NCBI RefSeq assembly: GCF_026683955.1
Contig: NZ_CP113343.1
Location: forward strand, 4,216,001 to 4,280,000
Direction of reading: 5' to 3'
Origin: Arthrobacter sp. MMS18-M83
GTDB lineage: Bacteria > Actinomycetota > Actinomycetes > Actinomycetales > Micrococcaceae
Length of the DNA: 64,000 nucleotides
In this document: one piece after another, positions 8,815-16,863 of the stretch
How positions within the stretch are numbered: the first letter of the stretch is position 1
Layout of the letters: the number at the start of each line of letters is the position of its first letter
Notes under the pieces: model-generated
Database searches by the model: none
What the model saw: the letters and a program-made list of their open reading frames with translations, nothing else
What the model was told of the DNA's origin: nothing
Translations under genes and position numbers: made by a program

Positions 8815-9237
8815 ATGGGCCGTGTGAACAAGCCCATCGGTTACTGGATCAAACGCCTGGATGCCGCACTGGAAGTGCATCTGGACCGCACCTTGGCGAG
8901 GTTGAAACTCAGCCGGAGGCAGTGGCAGACACTCAACGTCCTGGCGGAGGAACCTCTCAGCCCCGAAGACCTTGACAGCGTCCTCAGCCCCTTTTGGGAC
9001 GGCGATACGCGTCGTCGCGAAACAGAACTGGCCGCGCTGGTAGGCCGTGGATTGATCATCATGGTGGACGATCGCATCAGCCTCAGCGAATTGGGCCACG
9101 TAAAACATATGGAAGCCCAAAGGCTCGTCGAGGACTCCCGCCGGGACATCTCGATGGGGATAGGCCTGGATGAATACGCCATGGCCGTCAGCGTGCTCGA
9201 ACGGATGACCCTTAACGCGGAGCGGCTGGCCCGGTAA
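8815..9237 (+). CDS. MarR-like winged-helix protein
   Basis: This 140-residue protein shows the MarR arrangement: an N-terminal dimer helix (GYWIKRLDAALEVHLDRTL), a central winged-helix segment (SRRQWQTLNVLAEEPLSPEDL … ETELAALVGRGLIIMVDDRISLSELG) and a C-terminal helix. The recognition helix is less typical than in canonical MarR proteins. It is divergent from the phosphoribosyltransferase. ATG 8815 and GTG 8824 are both possible starts. The target is unknown. Confidence 0.7.
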   Translation: MGRVNKPIGYWIKRLDAALEVHLDRTLARLKLSRRQWQTLNVLAEEPLSPEDLDSVLSPFWDGDTRRRETELAALVGRGLIIMVDDRISLSELGHVKHMEAQRLVEDSRRDISMGIGLDEYAMAVSVLERMTLNAERLAR

Positions 9238-9259
9238 GGCCAGCCGCTTCATCGTCAGC

Positions 9260-10090
9260 CTAGACGCCGAGGAACGCCAGGGCGGCGTCCTTGAACACCC
9301 GGCTGGTGATGGCGTTGCTGTGGTTCCGTCCAGGGACGAGTAATTGTTCCACTATGCCGCCTGCGCGGGCGGCGATCGAGGCGAGCTCCGGCATAGTGAC
9401 GGCCCGCTCGTCCTTGTCACCGGCCACTAGCAACACCGGCATGTGCGGCACCGCCTCGGCGGGATCGTACGGTTCGCCCTTAATCGCCTCGATCAGCGAC
9501 AAGAGCGCAAACAAATCGTTGCTCGGCAAGAGCTGCGCCATTTTGAGCAACCCCGCGGTGGATTCGTCTTCGATGGGCGTGCCGTCCGCAAGGTAGTGCT
9601 GGGCAGCGACGAGATCGAAGGACGCCAGCGGATCTTCCTTGTTCGGGCCGCCCAACACCAGGCGGTGCACGAGTTCGGGTTGGGTTGCCCCGAATTCCCA
9701 AGCGAGCCGGGAGCCCAAAGAATAACCAATGATGTCGAGCCCGCTGGAAGGGTCACCGTCGCGCAAGGGGCGCGCGCCGGCGTCGGCCACTATCTGGAGC
9801 AGGTCCGCACGGATCCGGCTGGGGGAGTAGGAGTCCAAGTCCTCGGGCGAAGCGCTTCGGCCATGCCCCGGAAGGTCCACTGTGATAACGCGGCGGCCGG
9901 CGGCCTGCAGGGCGGTAATCCACCCGGTGTCTGCCCAGTTGAGTTTGCTCGAGGAAGAGAAGCCATGCAGGAGCAGGATGGGGCGCAGTCCGGCGTCGGT
10001 CCCTGCGGTGGGTTCATGGATTTCCACGAAGATATGGGGATCTGTTCCTTCCACCGTATGGATGTGCTCTTCTGCGTGCCTGCCGCTCAT
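9260..10090 (-). CDS. Alpha/beta-hydrolase encoded with a 2-oxoacid dehydrogenase
   Basis: This 276-residue alpha/beta-hydrolase has the oxyanion region LLLHGFSSSSKLNW and nucleophile elbow GYSLGS with Ser near residue 124. Acid AGDKDERA and a C-terminal His in PGRNHSNAI complete a catalytic triad. It is the last gene of the operon E1-alpha, E1-beta, lipoyl protein, hydrolase, four bases after the lipoyl stop, with GAGGA eight bases before ATG 10090. In acetoin dehydrogenases of the AcoC type the same two modules (lipoyl and alpha/beta-hydrolase) are fused in one E2 subunit. Here they are separate genes. That it replaces the missing acyltransferase domain is an inference. Confidence 0.85.
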   Translation of the reverse strand: MSGRHAEEHIHTVEGTDPHIFVEIHEPTAGTDAGLRPILLLHGFSSSSKLNWADTGWITALQAAGRRVITVDLPGHGRSASPEDLDSYSPSRIRADLLQIVADAGARPLRDGDPSSGLDIIGYSLGSRLAWEFGATQPELVHRLVLGGPNKEDPLASFDLVAAQHYLADGTPIEDESTAGLLKMAQLLPSNDLFALLSLIEAIKGEPYDPAEAVPHMPVLLVAGDKDERAVTMPELASIAARAGGIVEQLLVPGRNHSNAITSRVFKDAALAFLGV

Positions 10091-10094
10091 GGTG

Positions 10095-10424
10095 TTAGTC
10101 CTCATCAAGTACGGCGCTCAGGCGGACCCGGCGCTTGGGTGCATCATCCTTCGGAACTGTGCCCACGATGCCGGCAGTATTGTCCGGCACCTCGAACACC
10201 ACCAGCGGTTCACCTACGTTGATAGTGTCGCCCGGCGCACCGTGGATACGGATCACTTTACCTGCCTGCGGGCTCGGCAACTCGAGGGCGGACTTACTCG
10301 TTTCCAGCTCCACGAGGGGCTGATTCCGTTCCACCTGGTCGCCGGGGGAGACGAGCCAGTCCAGCACGGTCGCTTCAATGAGGCCTTCGCCAAGATCGGG
10401 CAGGGGGAAGCTGATTTCAGCCAC
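10095..10424 (-). CDS. Stand-alone lipoyl-domain protein (truncated E2-like carrier)
   Basis: This 109-residue protein is a single biotinyl/lipoyl domain. It starts ISFPLPDLGEGLIEATVLDWLV and carries the lipoylation turn ETSKSALE, with the modified Lys near residue 44, where most E2 proteins have ETDKA. Only about 30 residues follow the domain. There is no E3/E1-binding (PSBD) segment and no catalytic acyltransferase domain, though normal E2 subunits have 400 or more residues. The GTG start 10424 overlaps the E1-beta stop by 8 bases, so it is translationally coupled to E1. It should act as the swinging-arm carrier of the complex. Confidence 0.88.
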   Translation of the reverse strand: MAEISFPLPDLGEGLIEATVLDWLVSPGDQVERNQPLVELETSKSALELPSPQAGKVIRIHGAPGDTINVGEPLVVFEVPDNTAGIVGTVPKDDAPKRRVRLSAVLDED

Positions 10425-11451
10425 GTCGATACTCCAGTACTCGTTGGATCCCTAGCAGGATGCGGTCAATGTTCGGGATGTATTCGTCCTCCAGGTCGCC
10501 GGAGGGATACGGCACGTCGAAGCCGGTGACCCGCTCCACGGGCGCCTTCAGCGTGTCAAAGCAGCTTTGCGTGATCAGTTGAGCCACTTCGGCCCCCAGC
10601 CCGGAGGTCAGCGGAGCTTCATGCACGACGACGGCGCGCCGCGTCTTTCCGACGGAAGTCGCCAATGCTTGGGCGTCGATCGGCTTGAGCCAGCGCAGAT
10701 CAAGGACCTCGACGTCGATTCCGTCCTCAGCCGCGAGTTCCGCAACCTGCAAGCACCGAGCCACCATCGCGCCCCAGGCCACGAGGGTCAGGTGGCGGCC
10801 CGGCCGGACAATCCGGGCGCCGGTGAGGGTTCCGCCGTCGGAAGTGTCGACGTCGCCCTTTTGCCAGTACCGGGACTTGGGTTCCATGAAGATCACCGGG
10901 TCCGGCCGGGAGGCCGCGTACTTGAGCAGGTGGTAGGCATCATGCGGGTCCGACGGCGAGACAACCTTGAGGCCCGGAACGTGCGCGAAGAGCGCCTCGA
11001 GGCTTTCGCCGTGATGTTCGGGGGCGCGAATGCCGCCGAAGCTGGGGACCCGGAGCGTGATCGGCATCGGAAGCTTGCCCCGGCTGCGGTAGTTCATCCT
11101 CGCGATCTGGCACACGATCTGGTTGATGGCGGGATACGCGAAGCCGTCGAACTGGACCTCCGGAATGGGGTGGAAGCCAGCCATGGCGAGCCCCACGGAC
11201 ATGCCCAGGATGCCCGATTCAGCGAGCGGCGTGTCGAAGACGCGGGATTCTCCGTGCTTGGCCTGCAAGCCATCGGTGATGCGGAAGACTCCGCCCAATT
11301 GGCCACAATCCTCGCCGAAGACCACTGTCTTTGGATCGGCGGAGAGGATCTCGTCCAAGGCGCGGTTGAGGGCCTGCTGCATGGAGATGTGTGTCCGCTG
11401 GGACTCTGTGGTTGTCCCGGCTTCGAGGGTGGCGGTGGTGCTCTCAGACAT
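10417..11451 (-). CDS. 2-Oxoacid/acetoin dehydrogenase E1 component, beta subunit
   Basis: This 344-residue transketolase-like beta subunit (344 is normal length) has SMQQALNRALDEIL, VVFGEDCGQLGGVFRITDGL, DTPLAESGILGMSVGLAMAG and the C-terminal transketolase domain with DLRWLKPID. It pairs with the E1-alpha gene upstream to form the heterotetrameric ThDP enzyme. ATG 11451 overlaps the E1-alpha stop by 8 bases. The family includes pyruvate, branched-chain 2-oxoacid and acetoin dehydrogenases, and sequence alone does not fix the substrate. The gene order with an alpha/beta-hydrolase points to an acetoin-type system. Confidence 0.9.
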   Translation of the reverse strand: MSESTTATLEAGTTTESQRTHISMQQALNRALDEILSADPKTVVFGEDCGQLGGVFRITDGLQAKHGESRVFDTPLAESGILGMSVGLAMAGFHPIPEVQFDGFAYPAINQIVCQIARMNYRSRGKLPMPITLRVPSFGGIRAPEHHGESLEALFAHVPGLKVVSPSDPHDAYHLLKYAASRPDPVIFMEPKSRYWQKGDVDTSDGGTLTGARIVRPGRHLTLVAWGAMVARCLQVAELAAEDGIDVEVLDLRWLKPIDAQALATSVGKTRRAVVVHEAPLTSGLGAEVAQLITQSCFDTLKAPVERVTGFDVPYPSGDLEDEYIPNIDRILLGIQRVLEYRRG

Positions 11452-12481
11452 GTTCGGACTCCTCGCGCCAACGGGTGGCCTGGTTTTCAAGGGCGGGGGT
11501 GGTTTCCTGGAAGACGAAATCGAACATCTCAGTGCCTGGCCGAGGGCCGAGGGCTTCGATTCCGGTGCGGATCAGTTCTTCCTCGATTCGTGCTGCTTCG
11601 TGGGCTGCGGCGAAGAAGGCCTCATCTGCCGCGCCCACGGCCAACAGACGCTCGCGGAGGCGCTCCAAGGGATCCTTGCCGGCGTCGATGCGCTCATCGT
11701 CAAGGCTCCGGTACCGGCCGGGGTCGTCAGCTGTGGAATGGGGACCGCGGCGGTAGGTCATTGCTTCGACCACTACCGGGCCGTTTCCTGCGCGGCAGTG
11801 GGCGAAGGCGTCCCGGGTGGCCTCATAGACAGCAACCACATCGTTGCCATCCACCTGAATGCCGGGGATGCCGTAGCCGGCTGCGCGGCCAGCCACCGAA
11901 CCGCCGGCCACTTGCCGCTCGGTGGGCACGGAAATCGCCCAGCCGTTGTTTTGGATGAAGAAGACAACCGGTGCTTTCATCACGGCGGCAAAGTTCATGG
12001 CTTCATGGACATCGCCTTGGGAGGAAGCGCCGTCGCCGAAGTAGCTGAGCGCAACTCCCGGCTCCTCGCTCAGGGTCTGGCCGTGGGCCCAGCCGACGGC
12101 ATGGAGCACCGAGCCGGCCACCACGGCCTGGATAGGCGCGAGGCGGCTTGCCAACGGATCATACATTCCGCCGTGCCACGTTGCCTTGTGGGTGGACATG
12201 TACGCCACCATGTCCACGCCCATGGTCCTGGCGACGCCCATCTCGCGGTACGTCGGAAAAGCGAAATCGCGTGCCGTGTCGAGGGCGTAGGCGCTGCCGA
12301 CCTGGGCTGCTTCCTGGCCGAGTTCCGGAGCATAGCCGGGAATGATTCCCTGACGCTGCCAAGCAACGGCCGAAGTATCCAGATATCGAACGGCAGCCAT
12401 CAGGGAGTAAAGTTCCCTGAGCTGTTCGGAAGCCAGGGGCGCGGCGTCGGCTGCGGCCACAGCGGGAAGAAATGAGTCCAT
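11444..12481 (-). CDS. 2-Oxoacid/acetoin dehydrogenase E1 component, alpha subunit
   Basis: This is a ThDP-dependent E1-alpha subunit of about 345 residues. The ThDP motif runs from GDGASSQGDVHEAMNFAAV to NNGWAISVP (about residues 148–182), and the phosphorylation-loop region is TYRRGPHSTADDPGRY. It decarboxylates the 2-oxoacid (or cleaves acetoin) and passes the acyl group to the lipoyl carrier encoded two genes on. It is first in the four-gene operon. The start is uncertain: ATG 12481 is preferred, but a TTG at 12517 is in frame. No E3 (lipoamide dehydrogenase) is nearby, so the housekeeping E3 is presumably shared. Confidence 0.9.
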   Translation of the reverse strand: MDSFLPAVAAADAAPLASEQLRELYSLMAAVRYLDTSAVAWQRQGIIPGYAPELGQEAAQVGSAYALDTARDFAFPTYREMGVARTMGVDMVAYMSTHKATWHGGMYDPLASRLAPIQAVVAGSVLHAVGWAHGQTLSEEPGVALSYFGDGASSQGDVHEAMNFAAVMKAPVVFFIQNNGWAISVPTERQVAGGSVAGRAAGYGIPGIQVDGNDVVAVYEATRDAFAHCRAGNGPVVVEAMTYRRGPHSTADDPGRYRSLDDERIDAGKDPLERLRERLLAVGAADEAFFAAAHEAARIEEELIRTGIEALGPRPGTEMFDFVFQETTPALENQATRWREESEHV

Positions 12482-12601
12482 GGACGTGACCGTAGTCACT
12501 GTGTGGGCCGTAGGCAATCCGCCTAATTGCGGCTACGCAAACTGCCAAGAACTGTCAATGGTACCGAGGGAATGCATAGCAGTTTGTACAACTTTCCCTC
12601 A

Positions 12602-12667
12602 CCTAACTGACTCGCAGTTGTTGTCGTTTTGAGGCGTCAAAACGACAACAACTGCTAGCTAGTTGGG
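12602..12667. repeat. 66-bp intergenic palindromic repeat, copy 1
   Basis: This copy lies 4 bases beyond the stop of the permease gene. Its inner arms GTTGTTGTCGTTTTGA and the exact complement are separated by GGCG. The outer arms (CCTAACTGACTCGCA against TGCTAGCTAGTTGGG) are less perfect. Copies of the same 66-bp length lie at 20704–20769 and 40091–40156. Confidence 0.85.
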
Positions 12668-12671
12668 TTTG

Positions 12672-14054
12672 CTAGGCGCTTCGTGCCGACTTGACCTTGG
12701 CGCCGATCCTGCACGCCACGGCGATGCAGGCGATCAACAGGAACGTGCCGATCAGCTGGCCTGCGCTCTCGGCATTCGAGAAGCCCACCACGAAGATCAG
12801 GGCAAGCAGTACCAGCCCGAATACCGTGAGGAAGGGGAATCCCTTCATGCGAAGCGACAGATCCGTTCCTTCGCGGTCGGCGCGGCGGCGCAGGATGAAC
12901 TGGGACACGAGTGCCGTTCCCCAGACCACGAGGCAGGTGGAGCCCACCAGGTTGAGCAAGGCGGGAAGCACGTGGTCGGGGAAGAGCAGTTCCAGGATGG
13001 TGGCGATGAAGCCGAAAGCAACCGAAACCCCGACGGCGGCCATGGGCACCTGGGCGCCGCGCAGCCGCGACAGGAAAGCCGGGGCTTCGCCGCGCTCGGA
13101 TAGCGAGAACACCATGCGTGAGGCCCCGTAGAGGTTCGCGTTGAGCGCTGAGAGCAGGGCCACAACGGCAACAAGGGTGATTGCCGTGCCGGCTCCCGGG
13201 ATGCCCGCCAGGTTCAGGACACCAGCGAACGGCGACTTCAACCCTTCTGAGTCAGAGGGAAGGACGGCCGCAATGACGAAGACTGAGCCGATGTAGAAAA
13301 CCAGGATGCGCCACACCACGGTGCGGATGGCCTTGCCGACGCTGTGAACCGGGTCCTGCGTTTCCGCGGCAGCCACGCTCACGATTTCGGTGCCACCGAA
13401 GGCGAAGATCACTACAAAGAGCGCCGCGGCAATTCCGGCCCAACCGGACGGTGCGAAGTTACCCGTGATGTGTCCAAAGCCGGGGGAAGTCACTCCAGGC
13501 AGCCAACCGAACAGCAATGCCGCGCCGATGATGAGGAAGACCACAATGGCCGCAACCTTCAGGATGGCGAACCAGAACTCGAACTCACCAAAGTTCCGGA
13601 CTCCGGCGAGGTTGATCGCGGTAAAGGCCACCATGAAAATCAGGGCCAGGGCCCACACGGGAATGACCGGCCAGACGGAGAACAGCAGCCCTGCTGCGCC
13701 GAGGGCCTCCGCGGCGATGACAACTACGAGCTGCAGCCACCACAGCCAGCCGACCGTTGATCCGGCCGTTTTGCCCATCGCCTTTTCGGCATAGACGGAG
13801 AATGCGCCGCTGTTGGGGTTGGCTGCGGCCATCTCGCCCAGGGCCCACATCACCAGGATGATCAGGGTGCCGGCCACAAGGTAGGAGATGAGTACTGCGG
13901 GACCGGCCGCATGGATCCCGGCGCCCGAGCCGAGGAAGAGCCCTGCACCGATGGCGCTGCCCAGGCCCATCATGGTCAGTTGGCGCGGCTTCATCGAGTG
14001 GCCAAGGCCTTGCGAAGGAATGGCGGGTCGAACAGCGGTGGACGTCGTTGTCAT
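12672..14054 (-). CDS. Amino acid permease, APC superfamily (GABA/aromatic permease type)
   Basis: This 460-residue protein with about 12 transmembrane segments belongs to the amino acid transporter family. The substrate-binding motif of TM1 reads GLGSAIGAGLFLGSG, and ALGEMAAANPNSGAFSVYAEKAMG (TM2–TM3 region, positions 70–93) is characteristic. It imports an amino acid or amine with protons, and the specificity is unknown. ATG 14054 is preceded by AAGAAGG. It is divergent from an Lrp/AsnC regulator, which may control it. The gene ends against a 66-bp palindrome. Confidence 0.92.
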   Translation of the reverse strand: MTTTSTAVRPAIPSQGLGHSMKPRQLTMMGLGSAIGAGLFLGSGAGIHAAGPAVLISYLVAGTLIILVMWALGEMAAANPNSGAFSVYAEKAMGKTAGSTVGWLWWLQLVVVIAAEALGAAGLLFSVWPVIPVWALALIFMVAFTAINLAGVRNFGEFEFWFAILKVAAIVVFLIIGAALLFGWLPGVTSPGFGHITGNFAPSGWAGIAAALFVVIFAFGGTEIVSVAAAETQDPVHSVGKAIRTVVWRILVFYIGSVFVIAAVLPSDSEGLKSPFAGVLNLAGIPGAGTAITLVAVVALLSALNANLYGASRMVFSLSERGEAPAFLSRLRGAQVPMAAVGVSVAFGFIATILELLFPDHVLPALLNLVGSTCLVVWGTALVSQFILRRRADREGTDLSLRMKGFPFLTVFGLVLLALIFVVGFSNAESAGQLIGTFLLIACIAVACRIGAKVKSARSA

Positions 14055-14228
14055 TCGTGTTTGCCTTCTTGTGGAGGGTTTGTCAGCTGGTCCTCGTGGG
14101 ACTTATCGAATTTACCGCTTACACAGGCAAAGTGGCGAAAAACACTTGTGAGACCATGGACGCAATGTGAACGGAGATCGGCACGTTTCCTGTCGATTTG
14201 TGCGGTATCTGGGTGGAAGTAGGGAAAA

Positions 14229-14711
14229 TTGGTGGCTGTTGACGAGTTGGATGCCAAGATTGTCCGATTTTTCACCGACTCCCCGCGTGCGTCTGTCCTC
14301 GAGGCATCCAGGGTCTTGAAGGTAGCTCGCGCCACGGTCCAGTCCCGGCTGGACAGGATGGCCGAGCGGGGTGTGGTGGCTCCTTGGGTTCCGCAGCCGG
14401 ACCCTGCGGGCTTCGGCTATCCCGTGGTGGCCTTCTGCTCGCTCACTATCAACCAGGACCTGGGGCACGACGCCGTCGTCGAAGCCCTGTCTGCTATTCC
14501 CGAACTTATTGAGATCCACACTGTTTCCGGCAGTTCGGATCTCATGGTGCGGGTGGTCGGCAAGTCGAACTCGGACCTGCAGCGCGTGCTGGACAAGCTC
14601 ATCGCCACCAAGACCGTGCTCCGCTCGTCGTCCGTGATCGTGCTGAATACGCACTTCCAAGGCCGCACCTTGCCCCTCCTGGAAGCGGCAGCCAAGGAGA
14701 ATGCGGGCTGA
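14229..14711 (+). CDS. Lrp/AsnC-family transcriptional regulator
   Basis: This regulator of about 160 residues has an N-terminal winged helix (ELDAKIVRFFTDSPRASVLEASRVL … ARATVQSRLDRM). A C-terminal RAM (ACT-like) effector domain follows (EIHTVSGSSDLMVRVVGKSN). It senses an amino acid and probably controls the divergent permease. The start is either TTG 14229 or GTG 14232; AGTAGGG lies upstream. It is followed by 92 bases before nrtR. Confidence 0.9.
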   Translation: MVAVDELDAKIVRFFTDSPRASVLEASRVLKVARATVQSRLDRMAERGVVAPWVPQPDPAGFGYPVVAFCSLTINQDLGHDAVVEALSAIPELIEIHTVSGSSDLMVRVVGKSNSDLQRVLDKLIATKTVLRSSSVIVLNTHFQGRTLPLLEAAAKENAG

Positions 14712-14753
14712 AACATTTGGACTCTGTCCCCGGACAGTCGTACCATGAGTTCT

Positions 14754-14766
14754 AGTCATTTTGACT
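14754..14766. promoter_or_regulatory. Candidate NrtR operator upstream of the NAD operon
   Basis: AGTCA-TTT-TGACT is a perfect 5-3-5 palindrome. It sits just upstream of a possible −10 box (TATCTT, 14772–14777) and 38 bases before the nrtR start. NrtR proteins bind palindromes in front of NAD genes and autoregulate, which fits this position. Confidence 0.45.
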
Positions 14767-14803
14767 TTAACTATCTTTCCAGTCCCTGAGGCAAAGAAGC
14801 GGG

Positions 14804-15523
14804 GTGAACACCGTGTACGCCAACTCCGCGAATGTCGCAGAGCGTAGGCTCGCACCGCCGTCGTTGGCCATATCCACGGTGATTTTCGCCCTCCGCCCGA
14901 GCGAAAGCTCCGGCCGCCCGACGCTGTGGCTGCCGTTGGTGCGCCGCATCCGCGAACCGTTCAAGGACATGTGGGCGCTCCCCGGCGGTCCCTTGCAGCA
15001 TGATGAGTCCCTCCAGGATGCAGCTTCGAGGAACCTCCGCGAAACAACCGGGTTGGCGCCTCAATACCTCGAGCAGCTCTACGCTTTCGGCGGCCTGCAC
15101 CGCTCTCCTGCCCAACGTGTTGTCTCGATCGTCTACTGGGCGTTGGTGCAGCCCACGGAAGCCGCACTGGCGGACGAGTCAGAGAACGTCCGTTGGTTCC
15201 GGGCTGACAGGCTTGCCGAATTGGCCTTCGACCACAACGCGATCGTCGACTACGCCCTATGGCGGCTGCGCAACAAGATGGCCTACGGGTCCATCGCCTA
15301 TCACTTGCTGGGGGAGTTCTTCACCCTGGCCCAGGTCCGCGAAGTCTATGAGGCTGTCCTGGACCGCCAGCTGGATCCGGCGAACTTTCGCCGGCAAATC
15401 AAGGGAACACCGGAAATCGAGGAAACCGGTGAATACCTTCAGGGCGGAAAACACCGCCCGCCACGCCTCTACCGCTTCACCGGCACGCCCGGACTCGGGC
15501 CAGACAACAGGAGTACACCATGA
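14804..15523 (+). CDS. nrtR: NrtR, Nudix-related regulator of NAD biosynthesis
   Basis: This 239-residue protein has an N-terminal Nudix-fold domain (residues about 20–150) followed by a C-terminal winged helix (FFTLAQVREVYEAVLDRQLDPANFRR). The Nudix box begins GGPLQHDESLQDAASRNLRE and is degenerate. Two catalytic Glu positions of the REUxEExGU core are replaced (RN and TT), as in non-hydrolytic NrtR sensors of ADP-ribose. It is the first gene of the nadA-nadB-nadC operon and its stop overlaps the nadA ATG (ATGA). The GTG start is uncertain within a few codons. Confidence 0.85.
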   Translation: MNTVYANSANVAERRLAPPSLAISTVIFALRPSESSGRPTLWLPLVRRIREPFKDMWALPGGPLQHDESLQDAASRNLRETTGLAPQYLEQLYAFGGLHRSPAQRVVSIVYWALVQPTEAALADESENVRWFRADRLAELAFDHNAIVDYALWRLRNKMAYGSIAYHLLGEFFTLAQVREVYEAVLDRQLDPANFRRQIKGTPEIEETGEYLQGGKHRPPRLYRFTGTPGLGPDNRSTP

Positions 15524-16827
15524 GCAGCGTCAACACAGCTATTCAGCTGATCACGCGGGAGGAAGCCGAGAGTGGCCGTTCCGCGGCGGGCTCAACGTGC
15601 AGCCCTGCTCTGGCCAAGGGCCCGTGGGAGTACGACCTCGCAGAGACCCTGGCCGGCATTCCGGCCTACGGTCCCGGCGCTTCCAGCTCCGACGACGCCC
15701 CAAAGGCCACCCCCCGGCAGGGCCAATTGCCTGAAGAATACAAGTTGGCCAGCGACGCCGAGCTCGACGCCCGGATCCGCGCCGCCAAGGAGACGCTGGG
15801 GGAGCGGGCCGTTATTCTGGGCCACTTCTACCAGCGCGACGAAGTTGTCCAGTATGCGGATTTCGTGGGCGACTCCTTCCAACTGGCCAACGCGGCCCTG
15901 ACCAAGCCCGACGCCGAGGCCATCATCTTCTGCGGTGTGCACTTCATGGCAGAGACTGCAGACATTCTCTCCAGCGAGAACCAGGCCGTGGTCCTGCCGA
16001 ACCTGGCCGCCGGTTGCTCCATGGCAGACATGGCGGACGAGGACTCGGTGGAGGAATGCTGGGAGCAGCTCGAAGAGATCTTCGGGACCGCACCTGATTC
16101 CGAAGGCAGGGCCCCGGTCATCCCGGTGACCTACATGAACTCGTCAGCCGCATTGAAGGCCTTCTGCGGCCGAAATGGCGGCATCGTCTGCACGTCCTCC
16201 AACGCCAAGACCGTGCTTGAATGGGCTTTCGAACGCGGCCAGCGGGTGCTTTTCTTCCCTGACCAGCACTTGGGCCGCAACACTGCCAAAGCCCTTGGCG
16301 TGCCGCTGGAGCAGATGCCTATGTGGAACCCGAGCAAGGAGCTCGGCGGAAACGATGAGCAGACCCTGCTGGATTCCCGCGTCATCCTCTGGCACGGCTT
16401 CTGCTCCGTCCACAAGCGCTTCAACGTGGGCCAGATCGAGAAGGCCCGTGCCGAATTCCCCGGCGTGAACGTCATTGTGCACCCCGAATGCCCTATGGAA
16501 GTTGTTGACGCGGCGGACGGGGCAGGCTCCACCGACTTCATCAAGAAGGCCATCGCCGCCGCAACCGAGCCCACCACCTTCGCAATCGGGACCGAGATCA
16601 ACATGGTGAACCGTTTGGCGGCCGAGAACCCCCAGCACACCATCTTCTGCCTGGACCCGGTGATCTGCCCTTGCTCCACGATGTACCGCATCCACCCCGG
16701 CTATCTCGCCTGGGTGCTTGAAGAATTGGTGGAGGGCCGCGTGGTCAACCGCATCACGGTAGACGATTCGGTCAAGGACAACGCCAAGATCGCCCTCGAA
16801 CGCATGCTTGCAGCCCGGCCGCTCTAG
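15520..16827 (+). CDS. nadA: Quinolinate synthase A
   Basis: This 435-residue enzyme condenses iminoaspartate (from NadB) with dihydroxyacetone phosphate to quinolinate. It needs a [4Fe-4S] cluster; candidate ligands are Cys138 (CGVHFMAE), Cys224 (VCTSSNA) and Cys383 or Cys385 (CPCSTMYRIHP). Typical motifs include GHFYQRDEVVQYADFVGDS and HPECPMEV. The N-terminal extension of about 80 residues is usual for actinobacterial NadA. It is translationally coupled to nrtR. The cysteine desulfurase three genes downstream may supply cluster sulfur. Confidence 0.97.
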   Translation: MSSVNTAIQLITREEAESGRSAAGSTCSPALAKGPWEYDLAETLAGIPAYGPGASSSDDAPKATPRQGQLPEEYKLASDAELDARIRAAKETLGERAVILGHFYQRDEVVQYADFVGDSFQLANAALTKPDAEAIIFCGVHFMAETADILSSENQAVVLPNLAAGCSMADMADEDSVEECWEQLEEIFGTAPDSEGRAPVIPVTYMNSSAALKAFCGRNGGIVCTSSNAKTVLEWAFERGQRVLFFPDQHLGRNTAKALGVPLEQMPMWNPSKELGGNDEQTLLDSRVILWHGFCSVHKRFNVGQIEKARAEFPGVNVIVHPECPMEVVDAADGAGSTDFIKKAIAAATEPTTFAIGTEINMVNRLAAENPQHTIFCLDPVICPCSTMYRIHPGYLAWVLEELVEGRVVNRITVDDSVKDNAKIALERMLAARPL

Positions 16828-16863
16828 GCCCACCCCGTATCAACCAGTCGAATTGAGCCTGAT

